Positions 52,638 to 62,133 of a stretch of DNA of 64,000 nt are shown piece after piece. A model generated the notes under the pieces. It saw nothing but the letters and a program-made list of their open reading frames with translations, had not been told where the DNA came from and did no database searches. Position 1 is the stretch's first letter. Every line of letters starts with the position of its first letter. A program made the translations under genes and the position numbers. Source of the stretch: Limnohabitans sp. Jir61 (lineage in GTDB: Bacteria; Pseudomonadota; Gammaproteobacteria; Burkholderiales; Burkholderiaceae_C); the NCBI RefSeq assembly GCF_003063545.1, contig NZ_NESD01000001.1, positions 992,001-1,056,000 on the forward strand. The letters are read 5' to 3'.

Positions 52638-54533
52638 ATGGTTGCGTACGCAGATTTTCACCGCCGTTCCATTGAGGACCGCGACGCTTTTTGGTCTGAG
52701 CAGGCCAAATTGGTCGATTGGGAAACACCTCCACAACAAATCTGCGATTACAACAACCCTCCTTTTGCCAAGTGGTTCGTGGGTGGCAAAACCAACCTCT
52801 GCCACAACGCTGTAGACCGTCATCTCAAAGACCGCGCTGACCAAGCTGCGTTGATCTTCGTTTCAACAGAAACAAACCAAGAACACACCTATACCTACCG
52901 CGACTTGCACGCTGAAGTGCAACGCATGGCTGCGATTTTGAAAGACTTGGGCGTCACCAAAGGCGACCGCGTCTTGATCTACATGCCCATGATTGCCGAA
53001 GCAGCATTCGCGATGTTGGCTTGTACCCGTTTGGGCGCGATCCACTCGGTGGTCTTCGGTGGTTTTGCGTCTCACTCGTTGGCCACACGCATTGAAGATG
53101 CGTCACCCAAAGTCATCATCAGCGCCGACGCAGGTTCACGCGGTGGCAAAGGCGTGCCTTACAAACCATTGCTCGACGAAGCCATCAAGCTGTCTGCACA
53201 CAAGCCTGCCAACGTCATCATGGTGGACCGCAAATTGGCCGCTTTCACGCCTGTGGCTGGTCGCGATGTGGACTACGCCACCGAGCGCGCCAAGCACATG
53301 GACACGGTAGTGGCTTGCGAGTGGGTCGAGTCCACTCACCCCAGCTACACCTTGTACACGTCGGGCACCACGGGTAAGCCTAAAGGCGTGCAACGCGACA
53401 CCGGTGGCTACACCGTGGCTTTGGCTTCCAGCATCCCCAATATCTACCAAGGCAAGCCAGGCGGTACCTTCTTCTGTACCAGCGACATCGGTTGGGTGGT
53501 TGGCCACAGCTACATCATCTACGGCCCTCTGATTGGCGGCATGGCCACCATCATGTATGAAGGCCTGCCCATCCGTCCAGACGGCGGTATCTGGTGGAGT
53601 TTGGTTGAGAAATACAAAGTCAATGTCATGTTCAGCGCGCCCACGGCCATCCGTGTGCTGAAAAAGCAAGACCCCGCTTTGTTGACCAAGTACGACTTGT
53701 CCAGCTTGCAAGCCTTGTTCTTGGCGGGCGAACCGCTCGACGAGCCAACCGCCAAGTGGATTTCAGAAGGTCTGAATGGCAAAGCCATCATTGACAACTA
53801 CTGGCAAACCGAAACCGGCTGGCCAATCTTGACCATCTGTAACGGTGTGGAGAAAGCACCTAGTAAGTTCGGTTCACCTGGCAAGGCGGTGTATGGCTAC
53901 AACGTCAAGTTGGTCGACGATCAAACCGGCGAAGAGCTCACAGGCGCTAACCAAAAAGGTGTGTTGACCATCGAAGGCCCACTGCCTCCCGGCAACTTGC
54001 AAACCATTTGGGGCGACGACAACCGCTTCGTCAACACCTACTGGAAGACTGTACCGAATAAGCTCGTTTACAGCACCTTCGACTGGGCTGTGCGTGACGA
54101 AGACGGCTACTACTTCATCTTGGGCCGTACTGACGACGTGATCAACGTTGCGGGTCACCGCTTGGGCACTCGCGAAATTGAAGAAAGCATCTCTAGCCAC
54201 CCCAACATCGCCGAAGTGGCGGTGGTCGGTGTGGCCGATCAGCTCAAAGGCCAGGTGGCCATGGCGTTTGCCATCGCCAAAGACACGTCGGGCTTGACCG
54301 ACGATGCGGCTCGTAAAGCCTTGGAAGCTGAAGTCATGAAGGTGGTGGACAACCAGCTTGGTGCTGTGGCTCGTCCATCTCGCGTGATCTTTGTGACCGC
54401 TTTGCCTAAGACACGCAGCGGCAAATTGCTGCGCCGTGCCATCCAAGCTGTTTGCGAGAAGCGTGATCCCGGTGACTTGACCACGATCGACGATCCAACC
54501 GCATTGCAACAAATCAAAGACCAAATCGTTTGA
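52638..54533 (+). CDS. prpE: propionyl-CoA/acetyl-CoA synthetase (PrpE-type)
   Basis: 631 residues with AGGAGAG upstream of the ATG. ANL motifs: TLYTSGTTGKPKGVQRDTGG, SDIGWVVGHSYIIYGPL, NYWQTETGWP, GRTDDVINVAGHRLGTREIEE, and the acetylatable catalytic Lys in PKTRSGKLLRR. The length (about 630) and the N-terminal FHRRSIEDRDAFWSEQAKLVDW favour propionate-CoA ligase PrpE over Acs (about 650). Cytoplasmic, ATP-dependent. The prp cluster is not in the window, so acetate or another short acid is also possible. Confidence 0.85.
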   Translation: MVAYADFHRRSIEDRDAFWSEQAKLVDWETPPQQICDYNNPPFAKWFVGGKTNLCHNAVDRHLKDRADQAALIFVSTETNQEHTYTYRDLHAEVQRMAAILKDLGVTKGDRVLIYMPMIAEAAFAMLACTRLGAIHSVVFGGFASHSLATRIEDASPKVIISADAGSRGGKGVPYKPLLDEAIKLSAHKPANVIMVDRKLAAFTPVAGRDVDYATERAKHMDTVVACEWVESTHPSYTLYTSGTTGKPKGVQRDTGGYTVALASSIPNIYQGKPGGTFFCTSDIGWVVGHSYIIYGPLIGGMATIMYEGLPIRPDGGIWWSLVEKYKVNVMFSAPTAIRVLKKQDPALLTKYDLSSLQALFLAGEPLDEPTAKWISEGLNGKAIIDNYWQTETGWPILTICNGVEKAPSKFGSPGKAVYGYNVKLVDDQTGEELTGANQKGVLTIEGPLPPGNLQTIWGDDNRFVNTYWKTVPNKLVYSTFDWAVRDEDGYYFILGRTDDVINVAGHRLGTREIEESISSHPNIAEVAVVGVADQLKGQVAMAFAIAKDTSGLTDDAARKALEAEVMKVVDNQLGAVARPSRVIFVTALPKTRSGKLLRRAIQAVCEKRDPGDLTTIDDPTALQQIKDQIV

Positions 54534-54655
54534 TTTGGCCCGCACGGCTAGGGTTTCGGTGGCACAATCCTGGATGCACTAGGTCAATCCTGATCACAGT
54601 CGCATCCGCTATCCGGTCCAGCCGTGTCGTGGAGGTTTTTTTCCAACCAACTAAT

Positions 54656-54672
54656 GTTTCCTGCAGGGAAAC
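54656..54672 (+). promoter_or_regulatory. hairpin abutting the sucA ribosome binding site
   Basis: GTTTCC (54656-54661) pairs with GGAAAC (54667-54672) around a TGCAG loop. The right arm touches the CGGAGG Shine-Dalgarno, which starts at 54672, 15 bp before the sucA ATG. A 5'-leader structure affecting translation is possible; a protein-binding palindrome is the alternative. Confidence 0.3.
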
Positions 54673-54686
54673 GGAGGTCAGCGCAA

Positions 54687-57551
54687 ATGAGTGAGACAAC
54701 CGTCTATCAAGCCTATTCAGGCAATACCCATCTCTTCGGGGGCAACACCCCTTACGTCGAAGAGATGTACGAAAACTATTTAGCCAATCCTGGTAGCGTG
54801 CCCGACTCGTGGCGCGAGTACTTCGATGCGCTGTCGCATGTGCCCGCAGTCGATGGCTCGAACGCCAAAGACGTGCCTCACTTGCCCGTCATCAATGCCT
54901 TTGCTGAACGCGCCAAAGCTGGCGGTACCAAAGTCGTCATGGCCAGCGAAAACGCCGAAATGGGCCGCAAGCGCACTGCTGTGCAGCAGCTCATCGCCGC
55001 TTACCGCAACGTGGGCCAACGCTGGGCTGACCTCGATCCACTTAAGCGCACTGAACGTCCCAATATTCCTGACCTCGATCCCGCTTTCTACGGCTTCACC
55101 GATGCCGATCAAGAAACCGTGTTCGATACCAGCAACACATTCTTCGGCAAGAACACCATGTCCTTGCGCGAATTGCTCAACGCTTTGCGTGAAACCTACT
55201 GCGGCACTTTGGGCGCAGAGTTCATGTACACCTCCGAAATGGGTGAAAAGCGTTGGTGGCAAGAGAAGTTGGAAAGCATTCGCAGCAAACCCAACTTCAA
55301 CTCAGACCAAAAGAAAACCATCCTCGAGAACTTGACCGCCGCTGAAGGTTTGGAGCGTTACCTCCACACCAAATACGTGGGCCAAAAGCGCTTCTCACTT
55401 GAAGGTGGCGAAAGCTTCATCGCCGCGATGGACGAACTGATCCAGCAAGCTGGTATCAAAGGCGTGCAAGAAGTGGTAATCGGTATGGCCCACCGTGGCC
55501 GTTTGAACGTGCTGGTCAACACCATGCGCAAACTGCCTTCAGATTTGTTTGCAGAATTTGATCACACAGCGCCCGAAGAGCTGCCAGCCGGTGACGTGAA
55601 ATACCACCAAGGTTTCAGCTCTGACGTGTCCACCAAAGGCGGCCCTGTGCACTTGTCTTTGGCGTTCAATCCGTCACACTTGGAAATCGTCAACCCTGTC
55701 GTCGAAGGTTCCGTGCGCGCACGTATGGACCGCCGCGATGACCCAACAGGTAGCCAAGTCTTGCCCGTGTTGGTCCACGGTGACTCTGCTTTCGGCGGCC
55801 AAGGCGTGAACCAAGAAACTTTGTGTTTGGCCCAAACCCGTGGTTACACCACTGGCGGCACCGTGCACATCATCGTGAACAACCAAATCGGCTTCACCAC
55901 CTCTGACCCACGCGACATGCGCTCAAGCGTGTTCTGTACCGACATCGTCAAGATGGTCGAGGCACCCGTGTTGCACGTCAATGGTGATGATCCAGAAGCT
56001 GTTGTGTTGGCCACCCAGTTGGCCCTCGAGTACCGCATGACCTTCCGCAAGGACGTGGTGTTGGACATCGTGTGTTTCCGTAAACTCGGCCACAACGAGC
56101 AAGACACACCAGCGCTGACTCAGCCGCTGATGTACAAAAAAATCGCCGCCCACCCTGGCACCCGCAAGCTGTTCGCCGACAAGTTGGCCACACAAGGCTT
56201 GGGCGACACATTGGGCGACGACATGGCCAAGGCTTACCGCGCCGCTTTGGATGCAGGCAAGCACGTCGGCGATGTGGTGTTGAGCAACTTCAAAACCAAG
56301 TTCACGGTGGACTGGTCACCCTTCATGGGCAAGAAGTGGACTGATGCTGCTGACACAGCCATTCCAATGGCTGAGTGGAAGCGTTTGGCTGAGAAGATCA
56401 CCACCATCCCTGAATCTGTCACGCCTCACCAGTTGGTGAAAAAGGTGTACGACGACCGCGCAGCCATGGGCCGTGGTGACGTCAACGTCGACTGGGGCAT
56501 GGGCGAGCACATGGCTTTCGCATCCTTGGTGGCCAGCGGCTACCCTGTGCGTTTGTCAGGTGAAGATTGCGGCCGTGGCACGTTCACACACCGCCACGCT
56601 GTGATTCACGATCAAAAGCGTGAAAAGTGGGACACAGGCACTTACGTTGCTCTGCAACACGTGACTGAAAACCAAGCCCCATTCACCGTGATCGACTCGA
56701 TCTTGTCTGAAGAAGCTGTACTCGGCTTTGAATATGGCTATGCCTCTAACGATCCCAACACTTTGGTGATTTGGGAAGCCCAGTTCGGCGACTTCGCCAA
56801 CGGTGCTCAAGTGGTGATCGACCAGTTCATCGCCTCTGGCGAAGTGAAGTGGGGCCGTGTGAACGGCTTGACCGTCATGTTGCCTCACGGCTACGAAGGC
56901 CAAGGCCCAGAGCACAGCTCTGCACGCCTCGAGCGCTTCATGCAATTGGCTGCTGACACCAACATGCAGATCGTGCAGCCCACCACGGCCAGCCAGATCT
57001 TCCACGTGTTGCGTCGTCAAATGGTGCGCGACTTGCGCAAACCTTTGATCATCTTCACACCCAAGTCCTTGCTGCGTAACAAAGACGCAACATCGCCTGT
57101 GTCTGAATTCACCAAGGGTTCGTTCCAAACCATCATTCCTGAAAACAAAGCGCTCAAGGCTGACAAAGTCAAACGCGTGTTGGTGTGTTCAGGCAAGGTG
57201 TACTACGACTTGGTCAAGAAGCGTGAAGAGTTGGGTGCTGACGACGTCGCTATCTTGCGCGCCGAACAGCTCTACCCATTCCCACACAAAGCTTTCGCGG
57301 CTGAACTCAAGAAGTACCCCAACGCCACTGAATTGGTGTGGACGCAAGACGAGCCACAAAACCAAGGCGCATGGTTCTTCGTGCAGCACTACATCCACGA
57401 AAACATGTTGCCCGGCCAAAAGCTCGGCTACTCTGGCCGCGCCGCTTCTGCGTCGCCTGCCGTGGGTTACTCACACTTGCACCAAGAGCAACAAAAGTCG
57501 CTCGTCGAAGGTGCCTTCGCCAAGCTCAAAGGCTTTGTGCTGACCAAATAA
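54687..57551 (+). CDS. sucA: 2-oxoglutarate dehydrogenase E1 component
   Basis: 954 residues from the ATG at 54687 with CGGAGG upstream (in-frame codons before it are not conserved). The N-terminal SGNTHLFGGNTPYVEEMYENY is the E2-binding segment of SucA. Thiamine-dependent core: EVVIGMAHRGRLNVLVN, GDSAFGGQGVNQETL and NNQIGFTTSDPRDMRSS, then GYEGQGPEHSSARLERF. It decarboxylates 2-oxoglutarate in the TCA cycle. First gene of sucA-sucB-lpd (37 bp, then 111 bp spacing). Confidence 0.97.
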   Translation: MSETTVYQAYSGNTHLFGGNTPYVEEMYENYLANPGSVPDSWREYFDALSHVPAVDGSNAKDVPHLPVINAFAERAKAGGTKVVMASENAEMGRKRTAVQQLIAAYRNVGQRWADLDPLKRTERPNIPDLDPAFYGFTDADQETVFDTSNTFFGKNTMSLRELLNALRETYCGTLGAEFMYTSEMGEKRWWQEKLESIRSKPNFNSDQKKTILENLTAAEGLERYLHTKYVGQKRFSLEGGESFIAAMDELIQQAGIKGVQEVVIGMAHRGRLNVLVNTMRKLPSDLFAEFDHTAPEELPAGDVKYHQGFSSDVSTKGGPVHLSLAFNPSHLEIVNPVVEGSVRARMDRRDDPTGSQVLPVLVHGDSAFGGQGVNQETLCLAQTRGYTTGGTVHIIVNNQIGFTTSDPRDMRSSVFCTDIVKMVEAPVLHVNGDDPEAVVLATQLALEYRMTFRKDVVLDIVCFRKLGHNEQDTPALTQPLMYKKIAAHPGTRKLFADKLATQGLGDTLGDDMAKAYRAALDAGKHVGDVVLSNFKTKFTVDWSPFMGKKWTDAADTAIPMAEWKRLAEKITTIPESVTPHQLVKKVYDDRAAMGRGDVNVDWGMGEHMAFASLVASGYPVRLSGEDCGRGTFTHRHAVIHDQKREKWDTGTYVALQHVTENQAPFTVIDSILSEEAVLGFEYGYASNDPNTLVIWEAQFGDFANGAQVVIDQFIASGEVKWGRVNGLTVMLPHGYEGQGPEHSSARLERFMQLAADTNMQIVQPTTASQIFHVLRRQMVRDLRKPLIIFTPKSLLRNKDATSPVSEFTKGSFQTIIPENKALKADKVKRVLVCSGKVYYDLVKKREELGADDVAILRAEQLYPFPHKAFAAELKKYPNATELVWTQDEPQNQGAWFFVQHYIHENMLPGQKLGYSGRAASASPAVGYSHLHQEQQKSLVEGAFAKLKGFVLTK

Positions 57552-57588
57552 ATCGTTGAAACGAACACTCAAATAAAGAGAGATAAAC

Positions 57589-58842
57589 ATGGCAATCATC
57601 GAAGTAAAAGTTCCACAGCTGTCTGAATCCGTGGCCGAAGCCACCATGCTGCAATGGAAAAAGAAAGTGGGAGAGTCAGTCGCTGCTGACGAAATCTTGA
57701 TCGACATCGAGACCGACAAAGTTGTGCTCGAAGTGCCTGCACCTGCTGCTGGCGTGTTGTGCGAAATTGTGGTCGCCGATGGCGGCACCGTGGCTGCTGA
57801 GCAGCTCATCGCCCGCATCGACACCGATGGCAAAGTGGGCGCTGTCGCAGCCCCCGCCGCAGCTGCACCTGCCGCCGCACCAGCCGCTGCTGCTCCTGCA
57901 GCCGCCGCAGCAGCTTCTGCCAGCAAAGCTGGCGTAGCAATGCCAGCAGCTGCCAAGCTGATGGCAGACAACCACTTGGCCGCTGGCTCAGTGACTGGCA
58001 CTGGCAAAGACGGCCGCGTCACCAAAGGTGATGTGTTGTCTGCTGTGGCCGGTGGCGTGCAGTCAACTGCTGCTGTGATTCCTACAGGCGCACCTACCAA
58101 AGTGTTGGCACAAGTGGCCGCACCTTCTGTGGCCTTGGGTGACCGTCCAGAGCAACGCGTGCCTATGACACGTCTGCGTGCTCGCGTGGCTGAGCGTTTG
58201 TTGCAATCCCAATCGACCAATGCCATCCTGACAACCTTCAACGAAATCAACATGGCTCCGGTCATGGATATGCGTAAGCGCATGCAAGACAAGTTCGAAA
58301 AAGAACACGGTTGCAAGTTGGGCTTCATGAGCTTCTTCGTCAAAGCGGCAGTGCACGCCTTGAAGAAATTCCCAGTGTTGAACGCTTCTGTGGACGGCAA
58401 CGACATCGTCTACCACGGCTACTTCGACATCGGTATCGCTGTGGGTTCACCACGCGGTTTGGTGGTGCCAATTCTGCGCAACGCTGACCAAATGAGCTTT
58501 GCAGAAATCGAGAAGAAGATTGCTGAATTCGGCGTGAAAGCCCGTGACGGTAAGTTGGGCATCGAAGAGATGACTGGCGGTACCTTCTCTATCTCTAACG
58601 GCGGCACCTTCGGCTCCATGATGTCGACTCCGATCATCAACCCACCACAGTCAGCGATTCTTGGCGTGCACGCGACCAAAGACCGCGCTATGGTGGAAAA
58701 CGGCCAAGTGGTGGTTCGCCCAATGAACTACTTCGCGATGTCTTACGACCACCGCATCATTGACGGCCGCGAAGCTGTCTTGGGCTTGGTGGCGATGAAA
58801 GAAGCGCTGGAAGATCCAGCTCGCTTGTTGTTTGATATCTGA
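57589..58842 (+). CDS. sucB: 2-oxoglutarate dehydrogenase E2, dihydrolipoyl succinyltransferase
   Basis: 417 residues: one lipoyl domain (1-80, Lys in [11 protein letters not shown]), an Ala/Pro linker, a peripheral subunit-binding domain (about 118-155, [18 protein letters not shown]...GRVTKGDVL) and the succinyltransferase core ending with [17 protein letters not shown] (HxxxDG). The single lipoyl domain and [10 protein letters not shown] distinguish it from AceF at 19113. Core of the 2-oxoglutarate dehydrogenase complex in the cytoplasm. Confidence 0.96.
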   Translation: MAIIEVKVPQLSESVAEATMLQWKKKVGESVAADEILIDIETDKVVLEVPAPAAGVLCEIVVADGGTVAAEQLIARIDTDGKVGAVAAPAAAAPAAAPAAAAPAAAAAASASKAGVAMPAAAKLMADNHLAAGSVTGTGKDGRVTKGDVLSAVAGGVQSTAAVIPTGAPTKVLAQVAAPSVALGDRPEQRVPMTRLRARVAERLLQSQSTNAILTTFNEINMAPVMDMRKRMQDKFEKEHGCKLGFMSFFVKAAVHALKKFPVLNASVDGNDIVYHGYFDIGIAVGSPRGLVVPILRNADQMSFAEIEKKIAEFGVKARDGKLGIEEMTGGTFSISNGGTFGSMMSTPIINPPQSAILGVHATKDRAMVENGQVVVRPMNYFAMSYDHRIIDGREAVLGLVAMKEALEDPARLLFDI

Positions 58843-58879
58843 TCACCCCCGTTTACGGCGCACTGCGTGTCGCCGAATC

Positions 58880-58919
58880 CCCCCTAAAGGGGGCCAACCC
58901 TGCGGCCTGGCAAAGCCAG
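58880..58919. repeat. intergenic two-hairpin element
   Basis: Two adjacent hairpins lie in the 111-bp gap between sucB and lpd: CCCCCT-AA-AGGGGG (58880-58893) and CTGGC-AAA-GCCAG (58907-58919). From memory, GC-rich elements of this style recur between genes in Comamonadaceae. It may be a dispersed repeat or an attenuating structure; only one copy is in the window. Confidence 0.4.
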
Positions 58920-58953
58920 TTCCGTGGGTTGCTAAATAAATTAAAGGATTCAT

Positions 58954-60381
58954 ATGTCTAAACAATTCGACGTCGTCGTCATTGGTGGTGGCCCAGGCGG
59001 CTACATCGCAGCGATTCGTGCTGCACAACTCGGTTTCCAAGTCGCTTGTATCGACGAGTGGAAAAACGCAGCCGGTGGCCCAGCCCCTGGCGGCACCTGT
59101 ACCAACGTGGGTTGCATTCCATCTAAAGCTTTGCTGCAGTCCAGCGAACACTTTGAGCATGCCAACCATCACTTCGCAGAGCACGGCATCACTGCCAAGG
59201 ACGTGAAGATGGACGTGGCCAAGATGATTGCCCGCAAGGACAACGTTGTGAAGCAAAACAACGACGGCATCTTGTACCTGTTCAAGAAAAACAAGGTCAC
59301 GTTCTTTCACGGTCGCGGCAGCTTTGCTGGCAAGGCTGAGGGCGGCTACACCATCAACGTGGCTGGCAAAACCGAAGAGGCCATCACGGCCAAGCAAGTC
59401 ATCATCGCCACAGGCTCGAACGCCCGTGCGTTGCCAGGCACACCGTTTGACGAAGTCAACGTGTTGTCCAACGACGGCGCTTTGCGTGTGGGCGCAGTGC
59501 CTAAGAAGCTTGCCTTGATCGGTTCAGGCGTGATCGGTTTGGAGATGGGCTCTGTATGGCGTCGTCTCGGCGCTGACGTGACCATCCTCGAAGGTCTACC
59601 TACATTCCTAGGCGCTGTGGACGAACAAATCGCCAAAGAAGCCAAGAAAGCATTCGACAAGCAAGGCTTGAAGATCGAACTCGGCGTGAAAGTCGGCGAG
59701 ATCGTCAACGGCAAGAAAGGCGTCACCGTCAACTACACCAACGCCAAAGGCGAAGCCATCGTGTTGGACGCTGACAAGCTCATCGTCTCTATCGGTCGCG
59801 TGCCTAACACCATCGGTTTGAACGCCGAAGCCATTGGCTTGGCAGTAGACGAGCGCGGTGCGATTGTTGTGGACGGTGATTGTAAAACCAACGTTCCTGG
59901 CGTTTGGGCGGTGGGCGACGTGGTGCGTGGCCCCATGCTCGCGCACAAAGCCGAAGAAGAAGGCGTTGCCGTGGCCGAGCGCATCGCTGGCCAACACGGT
60001 CATGTCAACTTCAACACCATCCCTTGGGTCATCTACACCAGCCCCGAAATCGCATGGGTGGGCCGCACAGAGCAGCAACTCAAGGCCGACGGCGTGGCGT
60101 ACAAGGCTGGCACATTTCCGTTCCTCGCGAACGGCCGTGCACGCGCTTTGGGCGACACCACGGGTATGGTCAAATTTTTGGCTGATGCCACGACCGACGA
60201 AATCTTGGGCGTGCACATGGTGGGCCCACAGGTGTCAGAGTTGATCTCTGAAGCTGTGGTGGCGATGGAATTCAAGGCTTCTGCTGAAGACATCGCACGC
60301 ATTTGTCATGCTCACCCATCGTTGAGCGAAGCCACCAAAGAAGCAGCTTTGGCTGTGGACAAACGCACGTTGAACTTCTAA
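58954..60381 (+). CDS. lpd: dihydrolipoyl dehydrogenase (2-oxoglutarate dehydrogenase E3)
   Basis: 475 residues, without a lipoyl domain. FAD loop [16 protein letters not shown], redox disulfide [19 protein letters not shown] loop [28 protein letters not shown], and the C-terminal [13 protein letters not shown] with the catalytic His-Glu. It is the plain E3, cotranscribed with sucA and sucB, while the PDH operon has its own lipoyl-fused E3 at 20781. A strong terminator follows. Confidence 0.97.
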   Translation: MSKQFDVVVIGGGPGGYIAAIRAAQLGFQVACIDEWKNAAGGPAPGGTCTNVGCIPSKALLQSSEHFEHANHHFAEHGITAKDVKMDVAKMIARKDNVVKQNNDGILYLFKKNKVTFFHGRGSFAGKAEGGYTINVAGKTEEAITAKQVIIATGSNARALPGTPFDEVNVLSNDGALRVGAVPKKLALIGSGVIGLEMGSVWRRLGADVTILEGLPTFLGAVDEQIAKEAKKAFDKQGLKIELGVKVGEIVNGKKGVTVNYTNAKGEAIVLDADKLIVSIGRVPNTIGLNAEAIGLAVDERGAIVVDGDCKTNVPGVWAVGDVVRGPMLAHKAEEEGVAVAERIAGQHGHVNFNTIPWVIYTSPEIAWVGRTEQQLKADGVAYKAGTFPFLANGRARALGDTTGMVKFLADATTDEILGVHMVGPQVSELISEAVVAMEFKASAEDIARICHAHPSLSEATKEAALAVDKRTLNF

Positions 60382-60404
60382 TCAAATTCAACCGCTTTGC
60401 GTCT

Positions 60405-60434
60405 AAAAAGCCCGCTGGCAACAGCGGGCTTTTT
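60405..60434 (+). terminator. rho-independent terminator of sucA-sucB-lpd
   Basis: A 13-bp stem (AAAAAGCCCGCTG and complement) with a GCAA tetraloop and a T run, 23 bp after the lpd stop and before zapE. Confidence 0.93.
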
Positions 60435-60460
60435 TCATGGGCAAGGCACAATAGAGCCCT

Positions 60461-61570
60461 ATGTCAGCCAATCAACCTGTTCACCAAAACTACCTCAAAG
60501 AACTCGAAATTCGAGGCTTTCAAAGCGACCCTGCGCAGCTCCGAGCGATTGATGCGCTGGAGCGTTGCGCCAGCGAGTGGGCCGCTTACAAAGAGAAGCG
60601 ATCCAACGCGTTGAAGAAGATGGTCAACCGTCCCGCTATTCCGCGCGGCGTGTACATGTTTGGCGGGGTGGGGCGCGGCAAAAGCTTTTTGATGGATTGC
60701 TTTTTCGAAGCGGTGCCGATCAAGCGCAAGACACGTTTGCATTTTCATGAGTTCATGCGTGAGGTGCACCGCGAGCTGCGTGAGTTACAAGGCACGGTCA
60801 ATCCACTGGATGTGTTGGGCAAACAAATGTCCAAGCGCTATAAGCTGATTTGCTTTGACGAATTTCATGTGGCAGATATCACCGACGCGATGATCTTGCA
60901 TCGTTTGCTCGATGCCTTGTTTGACAACGGTGTGGGCTTTGTGACCACCTCTAACTTCAAGCCGGATGATTTGTACCCAGGCGGCATGCACCGCGACCGC
61001 ATCATGCCTGCCATTGCTTTGTTGAACAAAGAGCTTGAAGTGATTAATGTGGACAACGGTACCGATTACCGACGTCGCACGCTGGAGCAGGTCGAGTTGT
61101 ATTTGCGTCCCTTGGGTGAGAAGGCTGACGCGGCGATGACCGATGCCTTCAATCGTTTGGCCGAATGCCAAGACGAAGACCCGGTGTTGCACATTGAGGC
61201 ACGCCAAATCAAAGCCCGTCGTCGCGCTGGCGGTGTGGTGTGGTTTGACTTCAAAGACTTGTGCGGTGGCCCCCGTTCCCAAAACGACTACTTAGAAATT
61301 GCCAGCCAATTTCATACGGTGCTGCTCAGCGATGTGCCGCTAATGCCAGTGAACAAAGCGGCCGAGGCTCGCCGCTTCACATGGCTGGTGGATGTGCTCT
61401 ACGACCGACGCGTCAAGCTCATGTTGTCAGCCGCAGTGCCACCTGAAGAGTTGTACACCGAAGGCCCGATGTCGCATGAGTTTCCACGCACGGTGTCGCG
61501 TTTGAACGAGATGCAATCGGCCGAGTTTTTGGCTCTAGAGCGTCGCACAGTGGATACGGGTTTGACATGA
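60461..61570 (+). CDS. zapE: cell division protein ZapE (AFG1-like ATPase)
   Basis: 369 residues, the typical length. Walker A GGVGRGKSFLMD and Walker B LICFDEFHVADITDA; also GVGFVTTSNFKPDDLY, RDRIMPAI and a C-terminal DVLYDRRVKLMLSA, all typical of the AFG1/ZapE P-loop family. ZapE binds FtsZ and modulates the Z ring. The following gene starts inside its stop codon (ATGA). Confidence 0.94.
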   Translation: MSANQPVHQNYLKELEIRGFQSDPAQLRAIDALERCASEWAAYKEKRSNALKKMVNRPAIPRGVYMFGGVGRGKSFLMDCFFEAVPIKRKTRLHFHEFMREVHRELRELQGTVNPLDVLGKQMSKRYKLICFDEFHVADITDAMILHRLLDALFDNGVGFVTTSNFKPDDLYPGGMHRDRIMPAIALLNKELEVINVDNGTDYRRRTLEQVELYLRPLGEKADAAMTDAFNRLAECQDEDPVLHIEARQIKARRRAGGVVWFDFKDLCGGPRSQNDYLEIASQFHTVLLSDVPLMPVNKAAEARRFTWLVDVLYDRRVKLMLSAAVPPEELYTEGPMSHEFPRTVSRLNEMQSAEFLALERRTVDTGLT

Positions 61571-62133
61571 AAAAATACCTGATTGCTTTGACTTTGATGT
61601 TGTGTACCGTCGCGTGGTGCGAAGAAATCGCAGCGGGTGCTCACGCTGATTTCCCTAGCGAGATTGAACGCAGTGCTGAGCGAACGAGATTAACAATCGC
61701 ACGTCAACAGCTTGAAGATCAGTACAAAAAAGAGATCAAACAGTGTTATCAAAATTTTGATGTCACGAGCTGTCGCACCCAGGCTCGGGATCGTCGCATC
61801 GAATTAAACACGGCTTTGCGTCAGCAAGAACTTAGGTTTAATGCGCAAGAACGTTTGATTCATGCCGAGGAAACTCGACGCAGCATTGCTGAGCGCAACA
61901 GTGAGGCAACTATGAAGGAAGCTGAAGCGCAACGTGCCGCATCGATTTCCGCATCGAAAGATCGCGCTGATGCGAATGCTCAAAAACAAATAGATCATGC
62001 GCTTCAAGGGACCAAACGTGGAGAGTATGAGCAAAGACAACGAGAGGCATCGCAGCACAAAGTTGACTTAGAGAAAAAACTGCGGGAACGTAACAAAGAG
62101 CCTGCAGCTCCACTGCCTGTTCCCGGCAAATGA
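61567..62133 (+). CDS. secreted coiled-coil protein of unknown function
   Basis: 188 residues. A Sec leader (MKKYLIALTLMLCTVAWC, cleaved before EEIAAG or so) is followed by an almost wholly helical, Gln/Arg/Glu/Ala-rich body without Pro until the tail PAAPLPVPGK. Two Cys (KQCYQNF and SCRTQ) could pair. No family recognised. It is translationally coupled to zapE upstream and to the helicase gene downstream (4-bp overlaps at both ends), so it is part of the same transcript; a cell-envelope role near division is a guess. Confidence 0.7.
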   Translation: MKKYLIALTLMLCTVAWCEEIAAGAHADFPSEIERSAERTRLTIARQQLEDQYKKEIKQCYQNFDVTSCRTQARDRRIELNTALRQQELRFNAQERLIHAEETRRSIAERNSEATMKEAEAQRAASISASKDRADANAQKQIDHALQGTKRGEYEQRQREASQHKVDLEKKLRERNKEPAAPLPVPGK

